In this document: one piece after another, positions 12,874 through 23,884 of the stretch
How the letters are laid out: each line of letters opens with the position of its first letter
Position numbering within the stretch: the stretch's first letter is position 1
Origin: Clavelina lepadiformis
Lineage: Eukaryota; Chordata; Ascidiacea; Aplousobranchia; Clavelinidae
Direction of reading: 5' to 3'
NCBI RefSeq assembly: GCF_947623445.1
Contig: NC_135245.1
Location: 14,825,501 to 14,889,500, forward strand
DNA length: 64,000 bases
Program-made: the position numbers and the translations under genes
Notes under the pieces: model-generated
Database searches by the model: none
Seen by the model: the letters and a program-made list of their open reading frames with translations, nothing else
Told to the model about the DNA's origin: nothing

Positions 12874-15800
12874 TTAATATTCATTGGCACGCGAAGCATA
12901 TAGATCATCATAACCGTGTGAAGATACAGGTGGCTTTGTGTCAATATATGAATCCAATGGTCCAGCACCACGGATGCTGCCACCACCAACTGACGATGCC
13001 ACAGCCGCCGCACGCCGGGCAATAAGGGCCCTTGTCAGGGCACTTGAAGTGGTGGTTGAACCAGCTGTTGGTAAATTACGCCCAAGAACAGATGATGTAG
13101 GTGGTACTGGCAAACGTGCCTTAACTAAAGCACGTTCTCGCAAAAGTCGCAAGTATTCCGGAGGTGGCAGGGGAAGATTGAAAGGATCAGGACAAGAAAT
13201 GAGTCTACGCTCATATGGATCTAGCGCTTCCAATCGACGACGGCGATCAAGGAGATCTAACAACTCCATTCGGTCTTTGGCGGGCGGGGGCAATTTCCCT
13301 TCAAACCCAGAGTCCCCATTGGAATTAAACCCACGATCAGGGCCTCCATTACCTCTGTCATGATCATTGAAACCCCTTCCACCAAATTCACCAAAGCGAC
13401 CACCGCCTCTACCCATTACACCTCCTCTACCACCTCGCATCGGTGGCATAAAACCTCCCCGCATACCTCCGCGCCCACCCTCTGGTTTATTTTGATTTTT
13501 CGACATCTGCACTTTTAAAGAGGCCCCCTTATAATTATACCCATTGAGGCCGTGAATAGCAGCATCTGCGGCAAGATCTTCTATGTGGACAAACGCAATT
13601 TTGCGTTCTTCAACAACATCGCACTCAGCAACGTAACCATAGCGTTCGAAAAGATGGCGCAGTTCCGTCGATCGACAATTGTCTGGTAAGTTTGCAATAT
13701 GCAATTTTGTGCAACCCGCCCTTCGGGCAGACTTTGCATCGGCGGAATTATCAGCCATACCTGAAAAACCACCTCCAAAAGCCCCTCTCATACCACCTCT
13801 CATTGATCCACGTCCAAAGCCACCACTGGGTCCTCCTCCTCCTCCACTAAAAACCAAAATACATGCATTTCAATTATCAAAATCCAAAATATATGTATCC
13901 TGAATATCCTCACTGCCAGTTGGGCCTAAACAAGACATACAGCCTCAACAATAGCATCGTAAGTATGTGTTGTGATCCTTGTAATTATGAGCAACTACCC
14001 ACCGGCCTCCACGAAAACCACTGCGTGATCCACTTTTGCTTTTTTCAACATTTATCATTAACCCTTTTACTTCTCTTTTATCCAAGTTTCTACAAAAAAA
14101 TAAGATTGCATATTAAATAAAAATTATAATACTGGAAGTGGAGAACAGAAAGTGGACTAGCAATTTTAAAGCAATAGCCTATCGTCCCAAAATGTATTTT
14201 ATCGGTAACTTGACCATGAACATAATGATCAAACATTATAATTTTGCAATACAGCACCACAAACATCAACTAGGCCTAACCGCCTAACCTATATAGGAAA
14301 GTTTGCAGTATCTAGCTTGTCACAATGTGTAAATTTTAGTTAAATCTGAAGCAATACCTGAACACAGTTTCACCAAAAAATTGAGCCCTCTATCATACAA
14401 AACCAACAACCTTCCCTGTGATTTCTACTTAGAAATAGCCAAATTAGAACTTTACGTCCTTGCGAATGTGAAATCAGTGATTCAAACTCAAAGCAAAAAA
14501 CATAGGTAAGGAGAACAAACAATCAAACATAAATAGACCAATAAGTGTAGAGTACACAAAATCAATTTTGAGTAAAGTCACAGCAAATACAACAATGATG
14601 GCCATTTTGGCCAACACCACCAATACTGTAAAATAGCATACACAAAAAGATAGGCTATTTACCCCTAATCTGCAGCTCCACCCTATTGTAAAATTCCTGC
14701 TAGTAACAAATAATGATGTTCAACTCATGTGAATTTGTCATGTCTATTACAATACAGATAATTCTATCAAATACTTTATTTTTAAACAGATATGCACCAA
14801 TAAAATTCTCAAAGAAGAACAATCTATTGCATGCATAGGTGCCTATTTTTGAAAATATCTGTGGGGGAGGAGGAAAAAACGTTAATGGTATAAGGTCAGG
14901 GAATAGGTTGAAAGTAAATATTTGAAGTAAATGAATTCAATGGCTTTAAAATGTCAATTTGCAAACCACTACATGACAACACTATACCTTCAAAAGCTAA
15001 ACATGACAATTTGATTTAGGTCTAAACCAGGGATGTCCAACCTTTTATTATAGTGGGCCGCATTGTCAATTGAAATAATTCAATGGGCCGCAGAACCTAT
15101 TAAATTTCAAGAAAAATGGGTGCATAAAGTACATACTCTGAGTGAAAATGACTAGCGGGCCGCACAAAAAACTCAGGCGGGCCGCACTGTGGCTCACGGG
15201 CCGCAGGTTGGACATCCCTGGTCTAAACTGTCTTCATTTAGCCATATAAGCCAGGAACATACTTGCATTGTCTGTCTTATGATGTTTAAAACGATCAAAT
15301 ATGATATCATGAAATGCATTGTTTGTTCCAATCTGCTTTGCTAATACAGTAATTTTACAACTGTTTATTACACGCTTCGCTTGTTACAGTTAGTCACATC
15401 CAGTAAATTTTTAAAACGTTGAAGTCACATTTTTCTGTAACTCTCAACATCCAGCATTCATCTGCAAATGAATACTCAAGGCAAAATTAAAAATGCCACA
15501 ATGTATATTACATGGAATTATATAGCTAACATAATACCTCTCCATTAAATTATAGTATCACATAACAAGATTTACCATTATTGCAGGATTCTGAAGCGGA
15601 GTACCAGAATTAGGCTTGTATGTACTGTAGTATGGCTAACGCTAATTGTATAGTAAAACTGTTTAACAAAGAACTTTTAAAGTGTCATGTTCATGATGAG
15701 CATAATCAACCAGCCCAACACAAGTTGTTTCTTGAACAGTTGGGGGGAAAAAAGAAAATATTTCTTTTGCACTAAACCAGCGTGGTCCAACTGCAGGCCC

Positions 15801-17369
15801 GCGGGCCAAAGTTGGCCCGCGAGCACCGATGTTTTGGCCCGCGAACTGATAGTCAGCTTTGATAGTCGCTATTGTTGAGGAAGAACCTCGACCGCAGATG
15901 TCACATTGATCAGCATTTAAATTTTATCAGCTAAATTTTGAACTATTCTAATTTCAGTTTTAATAAAAAAGAGAACTTTTTTCAGTTCTAATATCAATGT
16001 CACATTGTTCTTCAGTTCTAATTTAAAAACATTGGCCCGCAAGATAAAAAATTTTCTGATTTTGGCCCGCGATGAAAAGAAGTTGGACCACGCTGCACTA
16101 AACAATTGGCTGCCGATTTATAGAATAACTTGTGTCAATGTAAAATCAAGAGCTAATTTGGTAACAAGATCTGGTATTCGGTTGAGTGGTGAACATATAT
16201 CATAAACCTATTCGATTCTGGTATTAATGATTGAGGTCTAGTATTCGGAAAGATTTTTCGTCCCTTCGATTTTTGATTGAACCACCGGGGATGAAAAATG
16301 AGGGGGTTAGTTTTAGGTTAATTTACACTTTGCAGCCGTTAAAATAAGTGTCTACTTCACCGGCTGCCGTTACTGAAGTAAAAAATACCATTTGCATAAC
16401 CAGCTAGCCCTTTACCGAAGTAACTTTTTCCAAATTCGGTAACCAGCAGTCGGTGAAATAGGCGCGTACTGAACAACTAATGATCACAAACTCACACAAA
16501 ACAGATTTAAATTCCATGTACATTATTCGTAACAAAAGGAAAACAGATTAAGATAGCTTTTCTACAAGTTTACCATAGTGAAAAGCATGACAGCTGTGCC
16601 CTCGAGATTTATCAAGACTGTGCTTGCTGCACCCCAAAGTCTGCTATTTTTAAGACATCACAGATTTGTTTAGGCTAGTGTTCAGTGCAGACTGAAAAAT
16701 GCACCTAAATGAGCACCAAAATGCAATTTTGCAGTCGGTCACCCCAATTTTGGGCAGCCTGCGCACACGAGATTTCGTTGAAACTTGCTGTGCTTTCCTG
16801 TCAGGCAAGTTCAAACAGCCACAACCACAGGCAAAGGCTCGCGAGTCATGGATTGGCCAATTTTGGGCTAGTATAGAACCTTGCACTGAGAATGAGTTTT
16901 ACCAGCTACAGTTTAGGCTACTATTCAAAATAACAATAATTGAAATATTTGTATCTGATCTGGCTCTCATCCTTTTGCTTCAAATTTCTCGCTCTTTCCA
17001 ATAGGCTAGGCCTATCTTGTTTATCATTGTTTAACCAATAAAAAATTTTTAGGAGTTAACAGTATGAAACAAAACTGTCGAAACTTAATATACTGTGAGT
17101 GGTATCGTACCTAGGTGTGAGTATCACAATTTCACAAACATAACCAAAAATTGACGGGGCTTAAGGTTCGTTTAGCTTTAACGTTTAGAGTTTTATTTTA
17201 AGGATACTCACTTGATTGCGTTTTCGGCCATGTTATCGTTCTCCATGTGCACAAATCCGTAATTTCCCAAAACATCACACTCTGTCACTTTACCATACTG
17301 TGCAAAAAGGTCTCGTATTTCTTCTGTAGTAACGCCTTCCGCAATATTTCCGACAAATATTTTCACCAT
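12874..17369 (-). CDS. Two-RRM, RGG-rich RNA-binding protein (RBM4/RBM14/lark-like)
   Basis: Probable nuclear splicing or mRNA-binding regulator. Three exons on the minus strand: 17369-17212 (ATG at 17369-17367), 14089-14003, 13846-12874; 405 residues. RRM1 begins at residue 2 (IFVGNI as RNP2, NYGFVHME as RNP1) and finishes in exon 2 (LMINVEKSKSGSR). A glycine/arginine linker follows. RRM2 has LHIANL and RKIAFVHIE, with FERYGYVAECDVVEE between. After RRM2 come RGG repeats (PEGGRGGMRGG), a basic leucine-rich stretch (MELLDLLDRRRRLEALDPYE) and an alanine/serine tail. The paired RRMs with the ECDV signature match the RBM4/RBM14/lark group. The CCHC zinc knuckle of RBM4 was not found, so an RBM14-like or lineage-specific member is possible. 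The 3.1-kb first intron hosts two hAT elements. Confidence 0.85.
15028..15220. mobile_element. hAT-type MITE (193 bp) in RRM-gene intron
   Basis: Termini CAGGGATGTCCAACC / GGTTGGACATCCCTG are flanked by a perfect 8-bp duplication gtctaaac (15020-15027 and 15221-15228). GGGCCGC motifs are repeated near both ends. Non-coding. Confidence 0.93.
15778..16095. mobile_element. hAT-type MITE (318 bp) in RRM-gene intron
   Basis: Termini CAGCGTGGTCCAACT / AGTTGGACCACGCTG are flanked by a perfect 8-bp duplication cactaaac (15770-15777 and 16096-16103). The interior has GGCCCGC motifs near both ends. It occupies the same 3.1-kb intron as the element at 15028. Confidence 0.93.
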
Positions 17370-18751
17370 TTTATTGGAGATTAAAAAAAAACGTTTTCAG
17401 AGAGTTCTTGGCTACTGTAAAACAAGGTTTTCTCGTTAGGACTCGGCAAAACCTCCGTGTTTCAAACAGTCTAACACTCCAACCTAACCTAATCGTGCGC
17501 TTTTCGCTAAAAATGTGGTTGGTTGCGCATCGCGGGTTTTCGATAAAAAATGTAAGCGCCATTTTTTTTTTAGTGTTGAGAAAGACAGAAAACTTTAGAC
17601 GATTGAGGGGCTTTAAAAATGCCAATTTTCACTTTTACATTTGATTTTTATGATAAATAATATAATCAAAATTAATAATTAATTAATTATGTATATACAC
17701 AGGACAAAATGGGCAAAAAAATGTTACCGAAATAATGTTCAAAAGACCCCCCAAAAACTAGTACTTAAGTGAAGACTTTGTACCCGACAAAGTACGTACT
17801 TTCACTTCGTTGACAGCACGATCGTACATTTACAAACCTCTATAAAATTGTGCGCACTTGTTGTGTATTGCGCAACGTTTCTGAATCGGTTACCATTTCA
17901 ATAAAATGTATATGCAGATAACTTTGTTTGTAAAAATATTTGTGTTTGATTTGTGATGATAATGCATTTTTATTTGACGTTCCAACACCTACCTTAACAA
18001 ATATTGTGTACAAAATACAGTTTGCACTATTTTAACAGCACATCTTGCCCTGTGACGTCACACTCACGATTGCTTTACATTATGATGCCCCGGTATTCAT
18101 TTGGTTACAAATGTTATACTTACGTAACATTTATCTCGGGCAAAGAATACTTTTTAAAAAGAACGGTATCTGTATAAAACACATTTAATATTTTCAACAG
18201 TGAAAGACATAGGAGTTACGTAGTGGCTACGTATATATTGGGGTATTGGCCCAGACAGCCGAACTAAAAAAACAACTGGAAAATTAATATGTTTTTAGCT
18301 GAACGTATGCAATTCATTCCTAGGACAACTACTAACCAGCAATTATTCATGCCTTGAGATGAAATTTGTCAGTATCGAGGAATAGCCGCCAAACAGCTTC
18401 AACTTCACCATCCATCTCGCTCGAGGAAGGAATGACAGCCGAAAGCCGGCATGTAAAGTTGACAGATGTTAATGTTATAGGTCCATTAGTACGCATTCAC
18501 AATGAGTTACAGTAACAAGCTACAACAGAAAACATATTGAATGTTAGTATCTGGTTTGAAAATTGTCACTATCACAATGAAAGTTTACATGTCATTAAAC
18601 TTGACATCTGGTAAAGAACGTTTCCAATATTTCAGGTAGTAAACGTTTCAGAAAAAAAATATTTCGGTTTGTCAACAACGGATTTCATGAACTGTTTATA
18701 CGGAGCAATTTTTTCTACACACATCATAATTGTTCCCCATACAACAAAATC

Positions 18752-18887
18752 ACAATACTGCAATTGAAAACATTAAAATATTATGGCGGGTGGTGCGCTG
18801 CCAGCGACCCATGAAAATTACAATACTGCAATTGAAAACATTAAAATATTATGGCGGGTGGTGCGATGCCAGCGATCCATCAAAATC
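18752..18887. repeat. Tandem duplication, 68-bp unit, two copies
   Basis: 18752-18819 repeats as 18820-18887 with a few substitutions. Both copies contain ATTATGGCGGGTGGTGCG. A short partial copy (AAAATCACA) follows the second unit. Confidence 0.95.
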
Positions 18888-19199
18888 ACACAGACTAAGA
18901 ACAAGGGAAAATTTAAAGTTTTTTTTGCTCACTTGCCCCGGACAAGTAAGATCTTAAAATAGGCTTAGCCACATAAAGTTTTATTTGCGCGCTTCATTAC
19001 GCCTCTACACGGATTCTGCAACGTGATGATAAAATTAACGAAGTGACTATTTCGCTGTATGTAATTAGTCATCCAACCTGCTGTTAAAGATAGGCGCTTA
19101 GGTTAGGAGAAACGGTATGCAAAAAGTCGATCTAAGCTTTTTAACGTTTTAATGGAGTTAGATTTAGATTAGAAGGTAGATTTAGGTTAGCTTCAGGTT

Positions 19200-19436
19200 C
19201 AATGTTCCCTCTAAGCTGCGCGCGTGCGCAAATGCGCACTGCTGACACGGTCTCCGCGCACAGAAAATCTGTGCTGCGCACAAGAAAAAAATCCAACCTG
19301 AATTAAACTAAAATAAACGCATAATAATGGCCACAGTGCGCACGTGGCATGTCTGATGTTGCTCACAGTGGTCCAAGGGACCGCTCAGGGAGTTAGTGTG
19401 TTTGCTCAGACTCGTGAAAAATTAGAGGGAACGTTG
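19200..19436. mobile_element. hAT-type MITE, CAATGTTCCC family, copy 2
   Basis: 237 bp. The left terminus matches copy 1; the right terminus reads GAGGGAACGTTG, one base from perfect. A perfect 8-bp duplication ttcaggtt lies at 19192-19199 and 19437-19444. Same orientation as, and nearly identical to, 10022-10259. Confidence 0.93.
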
Positions 19437-20072
19437 TTCAGGTTACCTATGTTATAAAATTTAAGTTAGGTTAACCAGAAACTGTGCAAATTAGCTTCGA
19501 ACGTTCCATTTTTTCCTGTGAAATAGTAGTAGCTAAAAATTAATAGGAGTTCTTAAAATTAATAAGAGGACGACGGACGTTCCTTTGCTTTGGAGGTAAC
19601 TTTCGCGTTATCACGATTAAGTTATAATAGCCTACAATCTGCTCCAAATCCGAAATCTTAGATTTTAAAAGTCAAGTTTCCTAACACACCAACAGTCAGT
19701 GGTGAAGATTAAAATGCTCAAGAGTTGAAAAGAAAACTTTGATTTTGTTCAAGCTATAACAAGAGACAGTGAAATAAGCTAAAGCCTTTGTCCTTGATGG
19801 AAGAATCTGATTGGTTTATTTCCTAAAATTGATGGAGTTTTTGTGGTTTGTCTTGAGCTTTCCATATGGTCACACTATAACAATTAAGACATATAGAAAA
19901 CGACATGCGTCATTTCCGTTTTATTTTAGTAAATGATCTTTGTTAATCTTTACACATTTTAAGTTGTTTTTAACCTAATGAGGATTTGTCCAGAAGCTAT
20001 GATCTAGTTCAATTTTTGGAAATAAATTGTTTACAAAATCAGTTAACATAGTAAGTTTATTTAGTTTGTATC

Positions 20073-20340
20073 TGTGGCGTGCAGTTCCGCGTTTGTTGTT
20101 AACCAATTACGTTACAGATGTAATCAGTGTCATGTTTCTAAAAAAGAGTCGGGTTTCTTCTAACTAGAGAATACACACTCTTGCTTCGCCGAATAAACGA
20201 CGGTTTGTAACATTTCCGTATCGCACTAGTTTAGTATTGTAGCCCCCTGTCAAGCACATCCCTTTAAGAGTCAGAATTATCGCAGTTACTAAAGATAAAA
20301 CTGTGGTTTCACACGTATCAAGCCTTTCCGATAGTTTACA
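20073..20340 (+). repeat. Possible 5' LTR of a Gypsy-type retrotransposon fragment
   Basis: A TG...CA-bounded stretch ending in TTTACA is followed at once by CTGGTGACACC, which resembles the primer-binding side of Gypsy-type elements. An AATAAA signal lies inside at 20192-20197. No second LTR was found in the window, so the left boundary is a guess. Confidence 0.4.
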
Positions 20341-21110
20341 CTGGTGACACCTGCAAACCCAGTCAAGTCAGCATGAACTACCTGTAATTTTCTGATTGTG
20401 TCGGCATGAAAAGCGCAACAATGATCTCTTCGATTCGAACGCTGTTTTGGCCTGGAGCACGAAGTGTCTTACGCAATCAACGCCGTGCTAATCAGGGATG
20501 CCACAGGAGACGCGAAAACATCATAGTCAACCGTCTGCAGCCGATTCGCTTCATTTCTCCGTACAGCCAAATGGATCCAGAGCAATGAAAGCACATGTAA
20601 AGTAAACTTGATTTCACATGAAACCATTCCTATCATCTACAACAGGGGCGGGCAACTTCTTCAGTCGGCGGGTCTGATATGAGAAAATGAAGTACTTGGC
20701 GGGCCGGATTCCTGACTCGATACATTAATCGTGTATTTATCTACCTATGCAAGGAATAGGCTTAAATCGTATTTAATGTAAACTTTAACCCTATTTTCAC
20801 TAGGTGTGGCTTCTCATGCACACAGTCACAGCAAAACGTGGCGTACAGTTGCATTGTTTACTGTAGAAACTTGAAATTTGGTGTCTTTTACTAAAAAATG
20901 TTCAGCTATTTCTCCATGTTTGTTTTATCATGTAAGACCGGAAACTTTCTGCGGGCCACTCAAAATCCAGTCGCGGGCCGTATGTTGCCCGCCCCTGATC
21001 TACAAGCATCAATGTAAGTCGAAGGTATGCTGCTACCATCTAAAGTTTGGAAAGTCGGCTACGAAATGCAGAAAATCCTGCAATTGGTACAAAACAACCA
21101 GCTATCGCCT
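20341..21110 (+). pseudogene. Degraded Gypsy-type gag fragment, interrupted by a MITE
   Basis: The first part holds a short open frame (20406-20588). After the MITE at 20643-20997 the frame resumes with a zinc-finger-like motif, CCYHLKFGKSATKCRKSC. This pattern (C-x-Y-H-x3-FG-x4-KC-x3-C) is familiar at the gag/protease junction of invertebrate Gypsy elements. No protease, reverse transcriptase or integrase follows, so this is a dead 5' remnant. Confidence 0.5.
20643..20997 (-). mobile_element. hAT-type MITE (355 bp) nested in LTR-element remnant
   Basis: Termini CAGGGGCGGGCAAC / GTTGCCCGCCCCTG are flanked by a perfect 8-bp duplication atctacaa (20635-20642 and 20998-21005). Its left end is the reverse complement of the right end of the element at 38433-38755, so the two are the same family in opposite orientation. 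Confidence 0.94.
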
Positions 21111-23089
21111 ATGACCTCCATTTCGTCATCGTCAGCTCGAAGCAGCATCTTCGCTGAAGTTCAACCTCGCTAGCAAGCAACGTTAACGCCGATGCAAACC
21201 AGCATCACAAACGATGACAACGTCCACGCAGTTCATACAAAGACAACGTAATACCTTCTACAAAAGTTAACGTACAGTAATTAAAATTAAAGATAAAATA
21301 ATTTCAAAAAACGAAGCATTGTTTTTGCGTACACTTGATAGGTTCGGTATTGCGTGGACAAGGAAGCAAAGGCTTGACGCCAAGACTTGTCCGATGAGAG
21401 ATAAAACAGAATTAGGCGCTGTGCAGAGTGTAGGTTGCTTATTTATTTTAATGACCAAGAAAATTGTGCTCCCTAAAATTTCGGTATAGGAAAATAGGCT
21501 CAAAATATGTATTTTGGCAGGTATTGGTTGTTTTAATAAGTTATAAGGCTTGAGTAAGTTTATATAGACGTTTGTGACAAATTTGCAAAGTTGCAAAACT
21601 CATAGCGAAAATTATGCAACCTCTTTGAAAATTATGACCGTAAAAGTCCGTGTCAGTAAAGAAGCAACGTGTAAAGTTTTATTTAGTATCGGAATCACTT
21701 TGTCATGTATCGTGGTTTTTCACCGTTATGCAAGCGTTTTCATTAACTGTGATGCCACTTTTGATGTAGGACCAAGATTTGATTTTTAGAGAAAATGTTT
21801 TGATGTTGATATTTTGGACACCAAAACTGAAGTTTGAAACAGGCTTTTATGTTTTCATGAATCTAGTAACCTTTTCCAACATAAGTTCTATTTTTTAGTC
21901 CTAAGATAAACTGTGAGCTAAATTTACCCATTTTCGTCGAATTGTGTGCCAATTTTACTCACTTGCCAACATATTTGGGTTATTTCACTCGGACTCATTC
22001 ATGACGTTCAGCAGAGATGCCAAATTCAGTGCCGATTTGTATATTTCGAGCAAAATATGGGCTGCAAATTAATGATATCGACCAAATTTCTTTGGTGGCC
22101 AACTCCGCCAGATATTCCCAGCAAAATTATTATTGTTAGTGTGATGTTCGCTTCTATTTAAAATCTGTTAAACAACTAGTCTACATTAGCAATAACATTT
22201 TCCTTGATTTAAAATATATTTGGTTTCAATTTTTGTTATATTATGCCCTTTCGCTTTAATTCATTCAGAGAAACAAACCAAAACAATTCAAAACGAAACA
22301 TCCGGGTGTGCAAAGCATGTTGACTTGGCACTTCCTTTTATGTGTGACGCAACGAATGACGTATACATGCTACGATACAGTCAGCTGATTATGTTCTGAA
22401 ATATACGATCGCGAAGTTTTATGAAGAGTCGACATTTTATCCCAGGCTAATTAGTACTAGTTTCGTTACCACTTTACAGTTAGAATAATGTTTTAGAATA
22501 ATAACAGTTTTTAAGCTATGTTTTGTGAAATTTAAAAGGTTTCTTTCACCAGGGCTTTCCAAGCAATTCGTTTGGGACAGGTGTATTTTATTGGGCTGTA
22601 TACTTCCATATTGTGATATTGCAGTATTACTACCATGTATCGGGTGCTGGCCGACCTAAGCTACTGCACGCACGAGATTAATCAACATACACGCCAAACT
22701 TTTTAAATGACGCCGATTTATCATGAATAAAGAAAAGCAGAATATTTAAACGCCAATTTATAAGAAATAAACAAAGAATTGAGCAATCAGTACACACCGA
22801 AAATTGGTTGTTTGGATGCACGATTTCTTTAAAACTACCGTATTTTCCAGTTGGCAGTTGGGCTGCCTTGCCGGTATTGTAGGCTTACTTCTTATGTCTC
22901 AAACCAGTCAGTCACTTAGTAAATTGACTAAATCAGCAATTATGGAAATACAGAAATTTGTGCAACATTTGACAACTTAAGATATAGTACATGTGCTTAT
23001 TGCATTTGTACTGTTTCTGTGCTTGCATAACAATTATCAGACTCACTACAAAATACCATGAAATATCTGTACCGCCGTTGGAACTGTAT

Positions 23090-23660
23090 ATTAGGTACCG
23101 GTATGGTTTGGTATCAATATTTTTATCTTTATCCTCACCCCACTGGAAAGTTTGTATGATACGCCAAAATTCTCAGGCGCAGATGGTTGCCTTGGTGGAA
23201 ATTCATCGTTTCACTCGATATTTTATATTATATTGTCGTGATGCCAATTTTGGGCATCACTTTTACTGGCGCATTTATCTGATGCACTGAAATCAAGCTT
23301 TCCATGAAGTACGGTATCCTCGGACTAAGGAAAGTTTTTGCACAAGTTGTTCTTGAAGTCGCCGATGATTCTTTATTGCTTGCGGTTGTGCAAGTTCTGA
23401 TTGGTACATTGGACATTTGTTTTTTTGATTTTGGTTGTATGGTATCTTTACCCTTTAACTTAACCCTGAGAAAAGTTTTTGCTTTACTTGAACTCGGCGA
23501 CGATTTCTCATTGCTTGAATGAGATATTATGGTATGATATCAAAATTTTTATACTCACACTAAGGAGCATCTTTGCATAACTTAAACTTAGCGATATTTT
23601 TTTTATCACTTTAGCCCTGGCCACTGAGTTTTGTATTACTGCAAGTTCAGATAGTCACAT
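23090..23660. repeat. Degenerate tandem repeat, about four units of 100-200 bp
   Basis: Units recur around 23096, 23303, 23437 and 23530. Each begins with a GGTAT(G/C) motif and a 'TTTATC/ACTC' stretch. The middle units then share GAAAAGTTTTTGC or its variants, a C(T/G)TGAA(G/C)T(C/T) stretch and CGATGATT/CGACGATT. Divergence is high, and period and boundaries are approximate. Confidence 0.45.
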
Positions 23661-23884
23661 AATTTAAGCTACTTATGCCTGTACAGTATTTTAGGCACTA
23701 CTCATTAAAAACAATTAGTATATAACTCATTAATAAGATGGTTTGAAAAATTGTTTTCAATTTTTCTATAGGAAGAAATAGAATTTATCTAAGAGTGTAG
23801 CATGACCACAAGTTTTTAAAATTGTAAACATCAGTTTTTCTGTTTCTCTTGGTTGCATAATTTTGTAGTAAGCCTTGTGACACT

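Larger units (their letters stand above)
17370..23884. other. 6.5-kb gene-free interval between divergent genes
   Basis: Separates the RRM gene (minus) from RRBP1 (plus) and must hold both promoters. Apart from the repeats listed separately (68-bp tandem repeat, MITE at 19200, LTR fragment with nested MITE, degenerate repeats near 23.1-23.66 kb), I see no coding exon or RNA gene. Open frames here are short and unlike known proteins. Confidence 0.6.

Noticed and set aside
12938-13363. 141-codon plus-strand frame
   Set aside because: It is the antisense shadow of the RGG/RRM exon of the minus-strand gene; high GC coding sequence creates the false frame.
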